Source of the DNA: Klebsiella pneumoniae
Lineage (GTDB): Bacteria > Pseudomonadota > Gammaproteobacteria > Eutrophobiales > Eutrophobiaceae
Assembly (NCBI GenBank): GCA_945878555.1
Contig: CAMDWI010000002.1
Span: 62,001 to 126,000 of the forward strand
DNA length: 64,000 bases
Direction: 5' to 3'
Shown: one piece after another, positions 17,071-23,789 of the stretch
Layout of the letters: every line of letters starts with the position of its first letter
Position numbering within the stretch: the first letter of the stretch is position 1
Notes under the pieces: model-generated
The model's input: the letters and a program-made list of their open reading frames with translations, nothing else
Told to the model about the DNA's origin: nothing
Database searches by the model: none
Position numbers and translations under genes: made by a program

Positions 17071-17457
17071 ATCGACAAGAAACCTACGATAGATCCAAAT
17101 CTTCTTCCTGCATCAGATAAATCCCCTCCAGCTTCACAGCCTACACCGGAGCATCAGCCGGCAATACCTTATAAGATTCGTATCTATGACAATTTCTGGC
17201 CTTTTGATGAAGATTATGAAGAGAATTCTTATGATGTAGGTGAATTTAATTCATACGAAGAGGCTAAAGTAGCCTGCAAAAATATGATTGATTCCTTCCT
17301 CAATGAAAATTATCAGACAGGAATGACATCAGATTACTTATACAAGAAATTCATTAATCACGGCAAGGATCCTGCGATAGTGCCGCGACCAGATGATGAT
17401 CCGTTTTCAGGCTGGGACTATGCTAAACAACGCTGTAATGAGATTTGTACTGTCTAA
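17071..17457 (+). CDS. Conserved small hypothetical protein with apparent ATC start
   Basis: The 129-codon frame has a full Shine-Dalgarno (AAGGAGGA, 17057-17064) six bases before ATC at 17071, and an in-frame stop at 17056. The first ATG downstream is about 70 codons in, so no canonical start can serve. After a Pro/Ser-rich stretch the protein reads YKIRIYDNFWPFDEDYEENS, then GEFNSYEEAKVACKNMIDSF and a C-terminus FSGWDYAKQRCNEIC. I recognise this layout from a widespread uncharacterised family (YDNFHYMDE..., WDYAKxRCxEIC). Either ATC is the real start, as AUU is for infC, or ATG mutated to ATC and the gene is now silent or weak. Function unknown. Confidence 0.7.
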   Translation: MDKKPTIDPNLLPASDKSPPASQPTPEHQPAIPYKIRIYDNFWPFDEDYEENSYDVGEFNSYEEAKVACKNMIDSFLNENYQTGMTSDYLYKKFINHGKDPAIVPRPDDDPFSGWDYAKQRCNEICTV

Positions 17458-17542
17458 ATTTACACACAGGATTACTGGCAGCAAGTACTGAGAGTATTTC
17501 TCGATTGTGTGGTGTCGTAAGCGCGTTTGTTTAGTCTAAAAA

Positions 17543-17794
17543 TTATTTACATTGTATTGTTATATTTGTTGCCCTGTCATTAGAAAAAACGCCGGGTATA
17601 AATCGATCAACAGCTTCAACAACATCATATCCTGCAGGGCAAACTTTATTTGCTTCTTCATAACATTTAGACATCCCGTCATATTCACAGTCGATATAAT
17701 ATTGAATTTCCCCTGTGGAAGTTCGGATTGGTGTGGAAGTAGTACACCCTGTTATATGAATGATTCCAAACATAGTCAGTAAGATTTTCAGCAT
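17543..17794 (-). CDS. Small lipoprotein (83 aa)
   Basis: The N-terminus MLKILLTMFGIIHITGCTTS has a short hydrophobic core and lipobox ITGC with Cys17, so the mature protein should be lipid-anchored. The mature part has four further cysteines, in IDCEYDGMSKCYEEANKVCP and the final TIQCK, suggesting disulfides. The Cys spacing resembles a common family of short proteobacterial lipoproteins of unknown role. The upstream 149 bp (17795-17943) hold no gene. Confidence 0.75.
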   Translation of the reverse strand: MLKILLTMFGIIHITGCTTSTPIRTSTGEIQYYIDCEYDGMSKCYEEANKVCPAGYDVVEAVDRFIPGVFSNDRATNITIQCK

Positions 17795-17943
17795 TGCGCC
17801 CCCCTATTGTTTATTGTTTTTATTAAATCGAGTCTGATGTTATAAAGGCTCTGATTTTTACCTCAGCGCCTTCTGTTTATTCGTAATCGAGTGGGTGCTG
17901 TGGTTATATTTCTGCTGCCGCAGATCTCGCCTGCATCTGACCC

Positions 17944-18291
17944 TCATGCCCACGAATCAAACTCTGTCTCATACAGAATCTTTTTCTCATCCATCCATTG
18001 CTTAACGTCGTAATAATCTTTGAACCGCTCCTCTATTAATCCCAGCAATAGTTCATCCTCGCGGGACTGAACAAGAAAGCAAATCTCATCTTCCAGCAGA
18101 CGTGACAACATTATGCCCTTGTACCACGGGGAGACTTTGAGCAGAAAAGCGACATCGTTTCCAAACCAACTTTCAGCCCCACTGCTGAAGTCGTAGAGTT
18201 CTATAACAAGGCTGCCATCGCTTTTGATTTGAGCAGAGGAAGCAGTATGATCTAAAACTCCTATCAGGTTTACCCGTTTTTCTGTGTTCAC
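17944..18291 (-). CDS. Hypothetical protein (115 aa)
   Basis: Family not recognised. The acidic 115-residue protein contains IKSDGSLVIELYDFSSGAES, then WFGNDVAFLLKV and a helical C-terminus rich in Glu and Leu. No membrane segment. It is the fourth gene of a minus-strand run (19233-17944) with gaps of 12-15 bases or none, so it is probably co-expressed with the HD hydrolase. Confidence 0.6.
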   Translation of the reverse strand: MNTEKRVNLIGVLDHTASSAQIKSDGSLVIELYDFSSGAESWFGNDVAFLLKVSPWYKGIMLSRLLEDEICFLVQSREDELLLGLIEERFKDYYDVKQWMDEKKILYETEFDSWA

Positions 18292-18303
18292 TATTAAAAG
18301 TCC

Positions 18304-18594
18304 CTACCTAGACAACTCCACAATGGGGGGGCTTAATGGCATGTCATACAACTCAAGAACCTCGGAAATTGTAAGATAGAGGTCTGGATTCAGCCGCCTG
18401 TATTCCATAGCAGGTTCCTCACGTTCCACTGTTGCTTTCGCTACCTGCAGTAATATTCCCTGTGCTTCCAGTTTCAGGGTCTGTTTCTTCCATCCACCCA
18501 TCCACCGGTCCACTGTCTGCACTACCCGGGGTCCAGCTGACTCCACTTGCAAGATTGTCTTTCGCTTCAGTCCGTGACGGTTGAGTAGGCTCAT
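18304..18594 (-). CDS. Hypothetical protein (96 aa)
   Basis: Family not recognised. The N-terminal half is basic and Trp-rich (VDRWMGGWKKQTLKLEAQG) and the C-terminal half is acidic (LNPDLYLTISEVLELYDMP). Gaps of 15 and 12 bases to its neighbours indicate one transcript with the HD hydrolase and the two flanking small genes. Confidence 0.55.
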   Translation of the reverse strand: MSLLNRHGLKRKTILQVESAGPRVVQTVDRWMGGWKKQTLKLEAQGILLQVAKATVEREEPAMEYRRLNPDLYLTISEVLELYDMPLSPPIVELSR

Positions 18595-18609
18595 CGAATA
18601 GATACCAGG

Positions 18610-18789
18610 TTAAAGGTCTATCGGTCGGTCCACTACCAGCACCGGTTTTCCGTTTTTGTCCACTATCTTCTTACCTTCCTCGATTTCCGCCAGCCTGTTT
18701 TTTTCTACCTGCGCTGCCAGTTTCTCTGGGCTGATATAGTACCTTGGTTTCCTGTCCGTGGATTTGTCTGAGGGTGTTGGCTTGTCCAT
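18610..18789 (-). CDS. Small charged hypothetical protein (59 aa)
   Basis: The frame opens at ATG 18789, directly after the TAA of the HD hydrolase gene, with no spacer, so it is translationally linked. The peptide MDKPTPSDKSTDRKPRYYIS is followed by a charged helix (PEKLAAQVEKNRLAEIEEGK) and ends VVDRPIDL. It is short but sits exactly in the gap of an otherwise gapless run, which supports it. Function unknown. Confidence 0.6.
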   Translation of the reverse strand: MDKPTPSDKSTDRKPRYYISPEKLAAQVEKNRLAEIEEGKKIVDKNGKPVLVVDRPIDL

Positions 18790-19233
18790 TTATAAGTTTG
18801 ATGTCTCAGCTGAAAGCATTGCAAATGCTCGTTTATATTTTTCCATTCGCTTCAAATCTTTCTCGGTGGGGTTCGCTATCCGTGATGGGTCCATGTTGTC
18901 TCGTAAATCTGCCAATTTAACTTCACGGGCAATGGGATTTTTCGCGACCCTGCTTAAGTACTCAAAGTATGCAGTATCTGATTTATCTGTAGAAGTTTTG
19001 GTCAATAGCCCTACGACTTCGATTACTTCCTCTGAAAAACCTGCTTTCTGGAGGTCATTCAGCGTTACCTTGGTATCTTCTACGACATCATGGAGGACGG
19101 CCGGTATCTGTGCCACCCGACTGACAGACAGCATCATACGTAATGGATGAAGGATATATGGCTGACCCGCTTTATCTATCTGGCCAGCATGGGCCTTTGC
19201 GGCGATTTCAATAGCTTTTTCGAGGGTACTCAT
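18790..19233 (-). CDS. SpoT/MESH1-like HD-domain phosphohydrolase (147 aa)
   Basis: A stand-alone HD domain with the layout of (p)ppGpp hydrolases: AKAHAGQIDKAGQPYILHP (His29), AVLHDVVEDT (His48-Asp49, Glu52-Asp53) and VKLADLRDN (Asp109). All metal ligands and the ED pair appear present. There is no synthetase, TGS or ACT domain. Small alarmone hydrolases degrade (p)ppGpp or related nucleotides, and on mobile elements can act as antitoxins to toxic small synthetases. No synthetase is seen here, so the substrate is open. It heads a run of four genes, with the XRE regulator divergent upstream. Confidence 0.8.
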   Translation of the reverse strand: MSTLEKAIEIAAKAHAGQIDKAGQPYILHPLRMMLSVSRVAQIPAVLHDVVEDTKVTLNDLQKAGFSEEVIEVVGLLTKTSTDKSDTAYFEYLSRVAKNPIAREVKLADLRDNMDPSRIANPTEKDLKRMEKYKRAFAMLSAETSNL

Positions 19234-19453
19234 AGGGTAGGAGCCAGTAAATGTCTGTTTGAGCCAGCCATATCCCTACTCTTAAGACGGGGGCTTCCAC
19301 TTCCAGGCGGGCCTTGCGGTTTTGGTCCTAATAATGAAGTTAGGCTCATCGCGTTACACTCCTAATATGGGGGTTATTGTACCGCAAATCAAGGTATGCA
19401 GACAACAGTCCGTAGACTCTGAGTACGCAGATATTCATTCTTATCTGCTATAT

Positions 19454-19708
19454 ATGGTGAAGAAAATAACAATGGAAGTCGCTTTTGGGCTGGCATTAAA
19501 AGCTGCCCGAGAGGCGTCGCGACACCCGGATAGGTATTCACAAGAAAAACTCGCCCTGGACGCTGGATTGGACCGAACCTATATATCCCTCCTGGAACGA
19601 GGATTGAGAAGCCCCAGCCTGAAAACTGTCTTTATATTAGCTAAAAAATTAAACGTATCGCCGATTAAATTGATCGAAGATATGATAAAAAAGGGGTATA
19701 CCTTATAA
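19454..19708 (+). CDS. XRE-family helix-turn-helix regulator (84 aa)
   Basis: A compact HTH_3 protein: FGLALKAAREASRHPDRYSQ, EKLALDAGLDRTYISLLERG and LRSPSLKTVFILAKKLNVSP. The recognition helix is RTYISLLERG. ATG 19454 or the in-frame ATG 19472 could start it. Neither has a strong ribosome site. It is divergent from the HD hydrolase run across a 220-bp gap (19234-19453) and convergent with the DUF5681 pair. It may repress either transcript. The gap holds no recognised gene. Confidence 0.82.
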   Translation: MVKKITMEVAFGLALKAAREASRHPDRYSQEKLALDAGLDRTYISLLERGLRSPSLKTVFILAKKLNVSPIKLIEDMIKKGYTL

Positions 19709-19734
19709 CTGTTTATAAAGAATTTTTGTTTGAC

Positions 19735-19998
19735 TCATTCTAATTCATGCAATCTCTCCGGGTGGAATATTTCATAATAAAAACGAGTTGTTTCTGTCGG
19801 AGACATTTGTGGAGAAGAAGGGACATTACACCCTTTGGAAGGCTTTGTTTTACAGCCCGCTTTCATATACCTCAGGTAAATCTGAGTTAACTGCTCCACG
19901 CTCATCTTGGAACATGTATCTCTGTCAGGAAATTCAAAATTTGAGTCATCTACTTCTGAATATTCCTCGAGTTTCTTAACACGGTTTTTGATAGTCAT
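19735..19998 (-). CDS. Hypothetical protein coupled to DUF5681 gene (87 aa)
   Basis: The start overlaps the stop of the DUF5681 gene as ATGA. The N-terminus MTIKNRVKKLEEYSEV looks like a short coiled coil, as is the C-terminus of its partner, so the two might interact. Two cysteines (GCKTKPSKGC) lie mid-protein. Family not recognised. Confidence 0.55.
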   Translation of the reverse strand: MTIKNRVKKLEEYSEVDDSNFEFPDRDTCSKMSVEQLTQIYLRYMKAGCKTKPSKGCNVPSSPQMSPTETTRFYYEIFHPERLHELE

Positions 19999-20399
19999 AG
20001 TTTATCCTCTAATTGCTTAATGCGGTTTTCAAGGTCATTCACTTCAACAATCCGGGCCTGTATTGCCAGTGCATGTAATATATTGGAAGCATTTTCAGGG
20101 GATATTGTGCCCGATGCCATCGTAGTCAATATCAGCTGCCCCTGCTCGGTAAGGGAACCACCAAATTCGTTTAAAACAACGGTAGCATCATGTGGCTTGT
20201 ATGCCGGAATTAATCTATCAAGGCACATTTTCAATGCGGAAACATCACCTTGTTTGGCCATGGCCACCGCTTTCTTCACCAACGCTTCAGCATGCGGCTG
20301 CAGCAGTTCACGCAGTGCTGTGCGCTTGTCCTTCGACCCCTTCGGCCTGCCGCCTGGGTTACCGGATTTACCTGGTTTGAATTTTGTAGTTTTAGTCAT
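19995..20399 (-). CDS. DUF5681-containing protein
   Basis: The N-terminus KFKPGKSGNPGGRPKGSKDK is the DUF5681 signature, a basic Gly/Pro/Arg motif seen in many phage- and island-encoded proteins, often near terminase genes. The start is taken at ATG 20399, which puts this motif at the N-terminus. A GTG at 20435 extends it by 12 residues. The C-terminus is a probable coiled coil (VEVNDLENRIKQLEDKL). A DNA-binding or small-terminase-like role is possible, but no large terminase is present. The 142 bp between it and the helicase hold an open frame without a start (see findings). Confidence 0.7.
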   Translation of the reverse strand: MTKTTKFKPGKSGNPGGRPKGSKDKRTALRELLQPHAEALVKKAVAMAKQGDVSALKMCLDRLIPAYKPHDATVVLNEFGGSLTEQGQLILTTMASGTISPENASNILHALAIQARIVEVNDLENRIKQLEDKL

Positions 20400-20541
20400 A
20401 CTGTCTGATGTTTTCCAGTAAATATCAGGGATCACATGTATCCGCGCTGATATATTAATCGCCTTAATAATTCCATGGCATGTAGCACAAATGATTGGAA
20501 AACCAGATTCTGCAAAGGTGTCGCCGGTAGTGTGTTGGAAA

Positions 20542-21462
20542 TTATGGCCATCGGCATAACTCCCAATCTTCGGGGGATATTTTCAGGGCAGTTTCGTGAG
20601 ATTTAAACTGGAGGGATTCTGTGTCGAAATGCAAGGCATACCGTGGCTCTGTTCCTCCATTGCGCTGCTTCTCAACATTCAGCAGGGCATCATAGCTTTT
20701 TGAATCGTCTTTCTGAGCAAACACGATAATCACATTGTCGGCCATGTTCGTGAGATTGCCGGATCCAGATACCCCGTATTTTGTCGACGGCATGGATTCT
20801 TTGCCGTTTTCCGGTTTTTTTGCGTGGGCTACAAGATGGATGTGTGCGTTCGTATCTTTCGCTAGGGTAGACAATTCGTCCGCAAACCATTTTTGCTTGT
20901 TGTAATCGTCCTCGGCAATCCCGCATTTCATCAGTGAGTCAATAACGATCTGAGTAACGCCCAGTTCAGTGATTGCATATCGTGCAACACCTATCATCCT
21001 CTCGGCTTTAACTGTACCAATCTGGTCATACAACCAGAGTCTGTTGTGGAGCCAGGAGAAGTATTTATCGACGTACTGCATGGTCGGTTCGCCAACTCCG
21101 ACCCATTGTTTACACATGCGGGAAAGAGTTTTACGTGGCGGCATTTCCATTGAGGCAATGCAAGATTTCTCCCCTTGTGCCATTAATCCCAGCATGACAT
21201 AGCCAAGCATCATGGATTTTTTATGGCCGTTGTAACCGGTCCAGATAGTGAACTCACCTGGGCGGAATCGGAACTCTGTTGCCTTAGCCCACGGTAGGCG
21301 CAAACCTACTTCCTCCTCGGGATTTAAAAACTGTCGCTTCACCGCATCCTGGTAACTGGTAGCGGCCTTCACCTTCGCTATTTCACCCGCGTGGGTGTAC
21401 GCATCAAAGTTCACCATGCGATCATCGATCACGGCTGAATCTAAAAATTCTTGGCCTTTCAT
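20542..21462 (-). CDS. DnaB/RecA-like replicative helicase
   Basis: The 306-residue protein has Walker A GYNGHKKS (76-83), an exchange-type segment CIASMEMPPRKTLSRM, Walker B VIDSLM, LVAHAKKP and the sensor-like segment YGVSGSGNLTNMADNVIIVF. This is the layout of the C-terminal helicase domain of phage primase-helicases and of RepA/DnaB-type hexameric helicases. It follows the separate zinc-domain gene with an ATGA overlap, so primase zinc domain and helicase are split into two proteins. Likely role: replication of the excised element. Confidence 0.82.
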   Translation of the reverse strand: MKGQEFLDSAVIDDRMVNFDAYTHAGEIAKVKAATSYQDAVKRQFLNPEEEVGLRLPWAKATEFRFRPGEFTIWTGYNGHKKSMMLGYVMLGLMAQGEKSCIASMEMPPRKTLSRMCKQWVGVGEPTMQYVDKYFSWLHNRLWLYDQIGTVKAERMIGVARYAITELGVTQIVIDSLMKCGIAEDDYNKQKWFADELSTLAKDTNAHIHLVAHAKKPENGKESMPSTKYGVSGSGNLTNMADNVIIVFAQKDDSKSYDALLNVEKQRNGGTEPRYALHFDTESLQFKSHETALKISPEDWELCRWP

Positions 21463-21869
21463 ATCCCCGCCGCCCTCGCTGCATTGTTGAAACGTTTATG
21501 GCATATCCTGAGTCGTTTTAAATCGCTATCAGTTAATACCTCGCCCTTCGCTAGGGCATCGGCACACATGACCATGAACAGGGTTTCTCCTGCCAGGCAC
21601 TTGATGACGTCCTGCGGCATAAACCGTTTTTTGATCGGGCTGTGCGGTTCCAGTCTTTCGTGGAACAGGTCGGACAATTCCAGACCGCGAGAGGAAACGA
21701 CATCGTGCGTGCTGCATCCCGCGAAACAATGGACAAGCAGCCTGTCGTCAACGTCCTTAACCGTGAGTGAAGGGGACTTGTCGGCGTGTGATGGACATCG
21801 TGCAATAGCCGAATCCTTGCCGGTTCGTTTAACGCCATCGAGACGCGAAAGGAAGTCCTCGAAGTTCAT
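21459..21869 (-). CDS. Primase-type zinc-ribbon protein (136 aa)
   Basis: An N-terminal CHC2-like zinc ribbon is visible in IARCPSHADKSPSLTVKD and LLVHCFAGCSTHDVV, with ligands Cys25, His28, Cys48 and Cys52. The TOPRIM catalytic part of primases is absent. The remaining 80 residues are helical. ATGA overlaps on both sides couple it to the Rep-like gene and to the helicase. It probably recognises template sequence or recruits the helicase. Confidence 0.75.
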   Translation of the reverse strand: MNFEDFLSRLDGVKRTGKDSAIARCPSHADKSPSLTVKDVDDRLLVHCFAGCSTHDVVSSRGLELSDLFHERLEPHSPIKKRFMPQDVIKCLAGETLFMVMCADALAKGEVLTDSDLKRLRICHKRFNNAARAAGI

Positions 21870-22558
21870 ATTGCCCCCTTCGCTGGGTCATACCGGTCAA
21901 TCCCATCTTCGTCTTCCCATCGGCGCTTGTTCAGCCATGTGGCAGGGTGCGGGACATATTTCCCGTCATCTGTCTGCCAGTCTGGGGACTCAGCGAAACG
22001 ATTCAATGCTGCCATAATCGTCGACAGTAGATCATCCGATGGATTGAGTTTGTTGAAGGCCCTGATCGCATCAACTTTAGCCGCTTTTTTTGGATATACA
22101 GACCAGAATAAATCAAACTTTTTTTTCAACTCGTCTGGTACAGTGGGTATATTCTTTTCTTTGATGTTTCTAATTGATGATTCTGGGTGCACGAGGTGCA
22201 CTAGGGGGGGTGAACCAGAAACACTACCCTGGTGCGCGACATTCACTGGGGGTAGTGCAGCAGGTGCACTAGGGGGTGTATATGGCGCACCTCCCTCGGT
22301 AGTCAGATAGTAATAATTACTACGATTGTTTCCAGCATCATCAAATCTGGGCTCCTTCTTTACCAATCCTTTATTTATCAGATTATTTAAATTACTGATC
22401 ACTGCGCGTCGTGATAATCCGCATTTTTTGGAAATTCCCCGTAGACCGGGCCAGCACATTCCTTGGTCGTCCGCATGATCTGAGAGAGCAAGTAATATCA
22501 ATTTCTCAGGTGCTTTGAGGTCTTGTTTCCATGCCCATGCCATCGCCGCCACGCTCAC
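21866..22558 (-). CDS. Phage-type replication protein with winged-helix domain
   Basis: Start taken at GTG 22558, preceded by AAGGA and overlapping the upstream stop as GTGA. Longer frames add unrelated residues. The 230-residue product opens with the winged-helix block LKAPEKLILLALSDHADDQG, then RGISKKCGLSRRAVISNLNN. A Pro-rich linker follows, and the C-terminal motif FDLFWSVYPKKAAKVDAIRA plus YVPHPATWLNKRRWEDE is typical of phage replication initiators and DnaT-like loaders. It likely recruits the helicase at the element origin, which I could not locate. Confidence 0.78.
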   Translation of the reverse strand: MSVAAMAWAWKQDLKAPEKLILLALSDHADDQGMCWPGLRGISKKCGLSRRAVISNLNNLINKGLVKKEPRFDDAGNNRSNYYYLTTEGGAPYTPPSAPAALPPVNVAHQGSVSGSPPLVHLVHPESSIRNIKEKNIPTVPDELKKKFDLFWSVYPKKAAKVDAIRAFNKLNPSDDLLSTIMAALNRFAESPDWQTDDGKYVPHPATWLNKRRWEDEDGIDRYDPAKGAI

Positions 22559-22731
22559 TGAGAAATCCTTGTCTTTTTTGGACCAGGCCGGTCTAGACGT
22601 GCTAGTGCCTTTCTCAGGACAGCATTGGCTCGGTATACCGCATCCCATGCCAGACAATCAGGACAATCGCCGCCTGGCAGGCCGCAGCCACTGCAACGTG
22701 AGGGTGGTATCTTCCGGGAGGGTAGAATCAT
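22555..22731 (-). CDS. Zinc-finger mini-protein (58 aa) in the replication operon
   Basis: The frame starts at ATG 22731, overlapping the alpA-like stop as ATGA, and ends with a TGA that overlaps the GTG start of the next gene. Coupling at both ends strongly supports it. The peptide has two close pairs of cysteines, CSGCGLPGGDCPDC, followed by an amphipathic basic helix (YRANAVLRKALARLD). This looks like a treble-clef or rubredoxin-like zinc knuckle. Function unknown. Probably nucleic-acid or protein binding in replication. Confidence 0.72.
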   Translation of the reverse strand: MILPSRKIPPSRCSGCGLPGGDCPDCLAWDAVYRANAVLRKALARLDRPGPKKTRISQ

Positions 22732-22937
22732 GGCGCAGACACCCGCTGCAGTTTCTTAGCCAAATGACGTTTGATCTGTGCCAGGGTCCACTTACCATCC
22801 TCGATGGGTTCGGGAAATTTTTTTTGTTTAACTTTTCGCCAGATCGTTGTTGAGGATCCGTGACCATTCGCGCCGAGCCATTTATAACCAACAATCCGAA
22901 CTTCGTCGTCCGGGGTGATTTCGATGTGATTTTCCAT
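22728..22937 (-). CDS. AlpA-like DNA-binding protein (69 aa)
   Basis: Start taken at ATG 22937 (MENHIEITPDDEVRIVGYKW). The core GSSTTIWRKVKQKKFPEPIE followed by KWTLAQIKRHLAKKL is the MerR/AlpA-type winged helix used by excisionases and by satellite and prophage activators. It is the first gene of the overlapping replication operon and is preceded by a palindrome (22961-22979), a candidate autoregulatory site. It may be the excisionase or the activator of excision and replication. Confidence 0.78.
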   Translation of the reverse strand: MENHIEITPDDEVRIVGYKWLGANGHGSSTTIWRKVKQKKFPEPIEDGKWTLAQIKRHLAKKLQRVSAP

Positions 22938-22960
22938 ACGCTGAGACACTCCGCAATAAA

Positions 22961-22979
22961 TTCTACTTTTATAGTAGAA
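22961..22979. promoter_or_regulatory. Palindromic operator candidate upstream of alpA
   Basis: TTCTACT and AGTAGAA form a perfect 7-bp inverted repeat around TTTAT, 24 bases before the alpA-like start. Location and symmetry suit a repressor or AlpA binding site in the replication operon promoter. Binding is inferred. Confidence 0.5.
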
Positions 22980-23012
22980 CATGCAGAGGTATGGATATTA
23001 GTGTGTTGTGTA

Positions 23013-23030
23013 CGCCCCATTCTTGGGGCG
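23013..23030. terminator. GC hairpin between the 216-aa gene and alpA
   Basis: CGCCCC and GGGGCG form a perfect 6-bp stem with a 6-base loop, 12 bases after the stop of the minus-strand 216-aa gene. No T-run follows on either strand, so termination may be weak. Confidence 0.4.
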
Positions 23031-23041
23031 CAGGTAACTAC

Positions 23042-23692
23042 TTAGAGGAGAGAATCCTTATTTGCATCATTGATGACGCTGCGCCAAGTTGTTTCAGCGA
23101 AATGTAACCCCATATCATCACCGATAGACTTGAGTATTTGAATAGCCGTAGAGACCGTGCCAGTTATATCATTACCTGCCGTAGCTGCAGGAGAGATTCC
23201 ATAATCTCGTAGAACACGCAACACACGGATTGACATTTCCACTGCGATAGCGTGACTCTTTTCAGAGGGAGTTTTTGCTTTGGGCAGCCTATCAATTAGT
23301 GGCTGCGCGTTTTTAACGAATGGAATTAACTCTCTTATTTTATCAGCTGTACCCAGGGGGTCTGCATCTACACCAAACAATCTGTCCAAATCAGGAGAAA
23401 TTTGCCTCAGCCGTTCGTCTAATACTTCAAGCCGATTAAGTAAGTCATGCCATTCAGCATCAATGTCCTTTTTCTTTATATCGTAGGTGGTAAAATTGAT
23501 AGTTGATTTAGCCCACCATGCCTCAGCTAAGACATGCGCAACGAATTCATCCGCAGGATGTCCGAAGTACTGGTCAGATACTACACCCAGTTCTGGGTAA
23601 AATTCCCGGAGTTTTTGCTTCAAAGAATCAGAGAAGTCAGGTATTAAATCCCCAGCACCACTTCCCATGTATTGGGCTTTTCCTCTGGCCAT
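23042..23692 (-). CDS. Hypothetical protein (216 aa)
   Basis: Family not recognised. The soluble 216-residue protein has a Trp-containing segment FVAHVLAEAWWAKSTINFTT, and a C-terminal region with Gly/Thr-rich turns and helices (AATAGNDITGTVSTAIQILK). No motif suggests an enzyme. It lies between the integrase terminator and the replication operon, on the same strand as both, and probably has its own promoter in the 97-bp gap. Confidence 0.6.
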   Translation of the reverse strand: MARGKAQYMGSGAGDLIPDFSDSLKQKLREFYPELGVVSDQYFGHPADEFVAHVLAEAWWAKSTINFTTYDIKKKDIDAEWHDLLNRLEVLDERLRQISPDLDRLFGVDADPLGTADKIRELIPFVKNAQPLIDRLPKAKTPSEKSHAIAVEMSIRVLRVLRDYGISPAATAGNDITGTVSTAIQILKSIGDDMGLHFAETTWRSVINDANKDSLL

Positions 23693-23724
23693 ATCAGCAC
23701 TCCTTCTCTGTGCGCTCCAATAGT

Positions 23725-23780
23725 AAAACCAAGTCAGGCCGGTGAAGTTTCCGGCTTTTCGCTGATCAGGCTAGACTTGG
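23725..23780 (-). terminator. Terminator of the integrase gene
   Basis: On the minus strand CCAAGTC (23774-23780) pairs with GACTTGG (23729-23735), enclosing a small inner GCCGG/CCGGC hairpin, and TTTTACTATT follows. The structure starts ten bases after the integrase stop. Confidence 0.5.
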
Positions 23781-23789
23781 CAGGTTCAA

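Noticed and set aside
22658-23020. 120-codon frame overlapping the alpA-like gene
   Set aside because: Different frame from the AlpA-like and zinc-finger genes, both of which have coupled stop-start overlaps and recognisable motifs.
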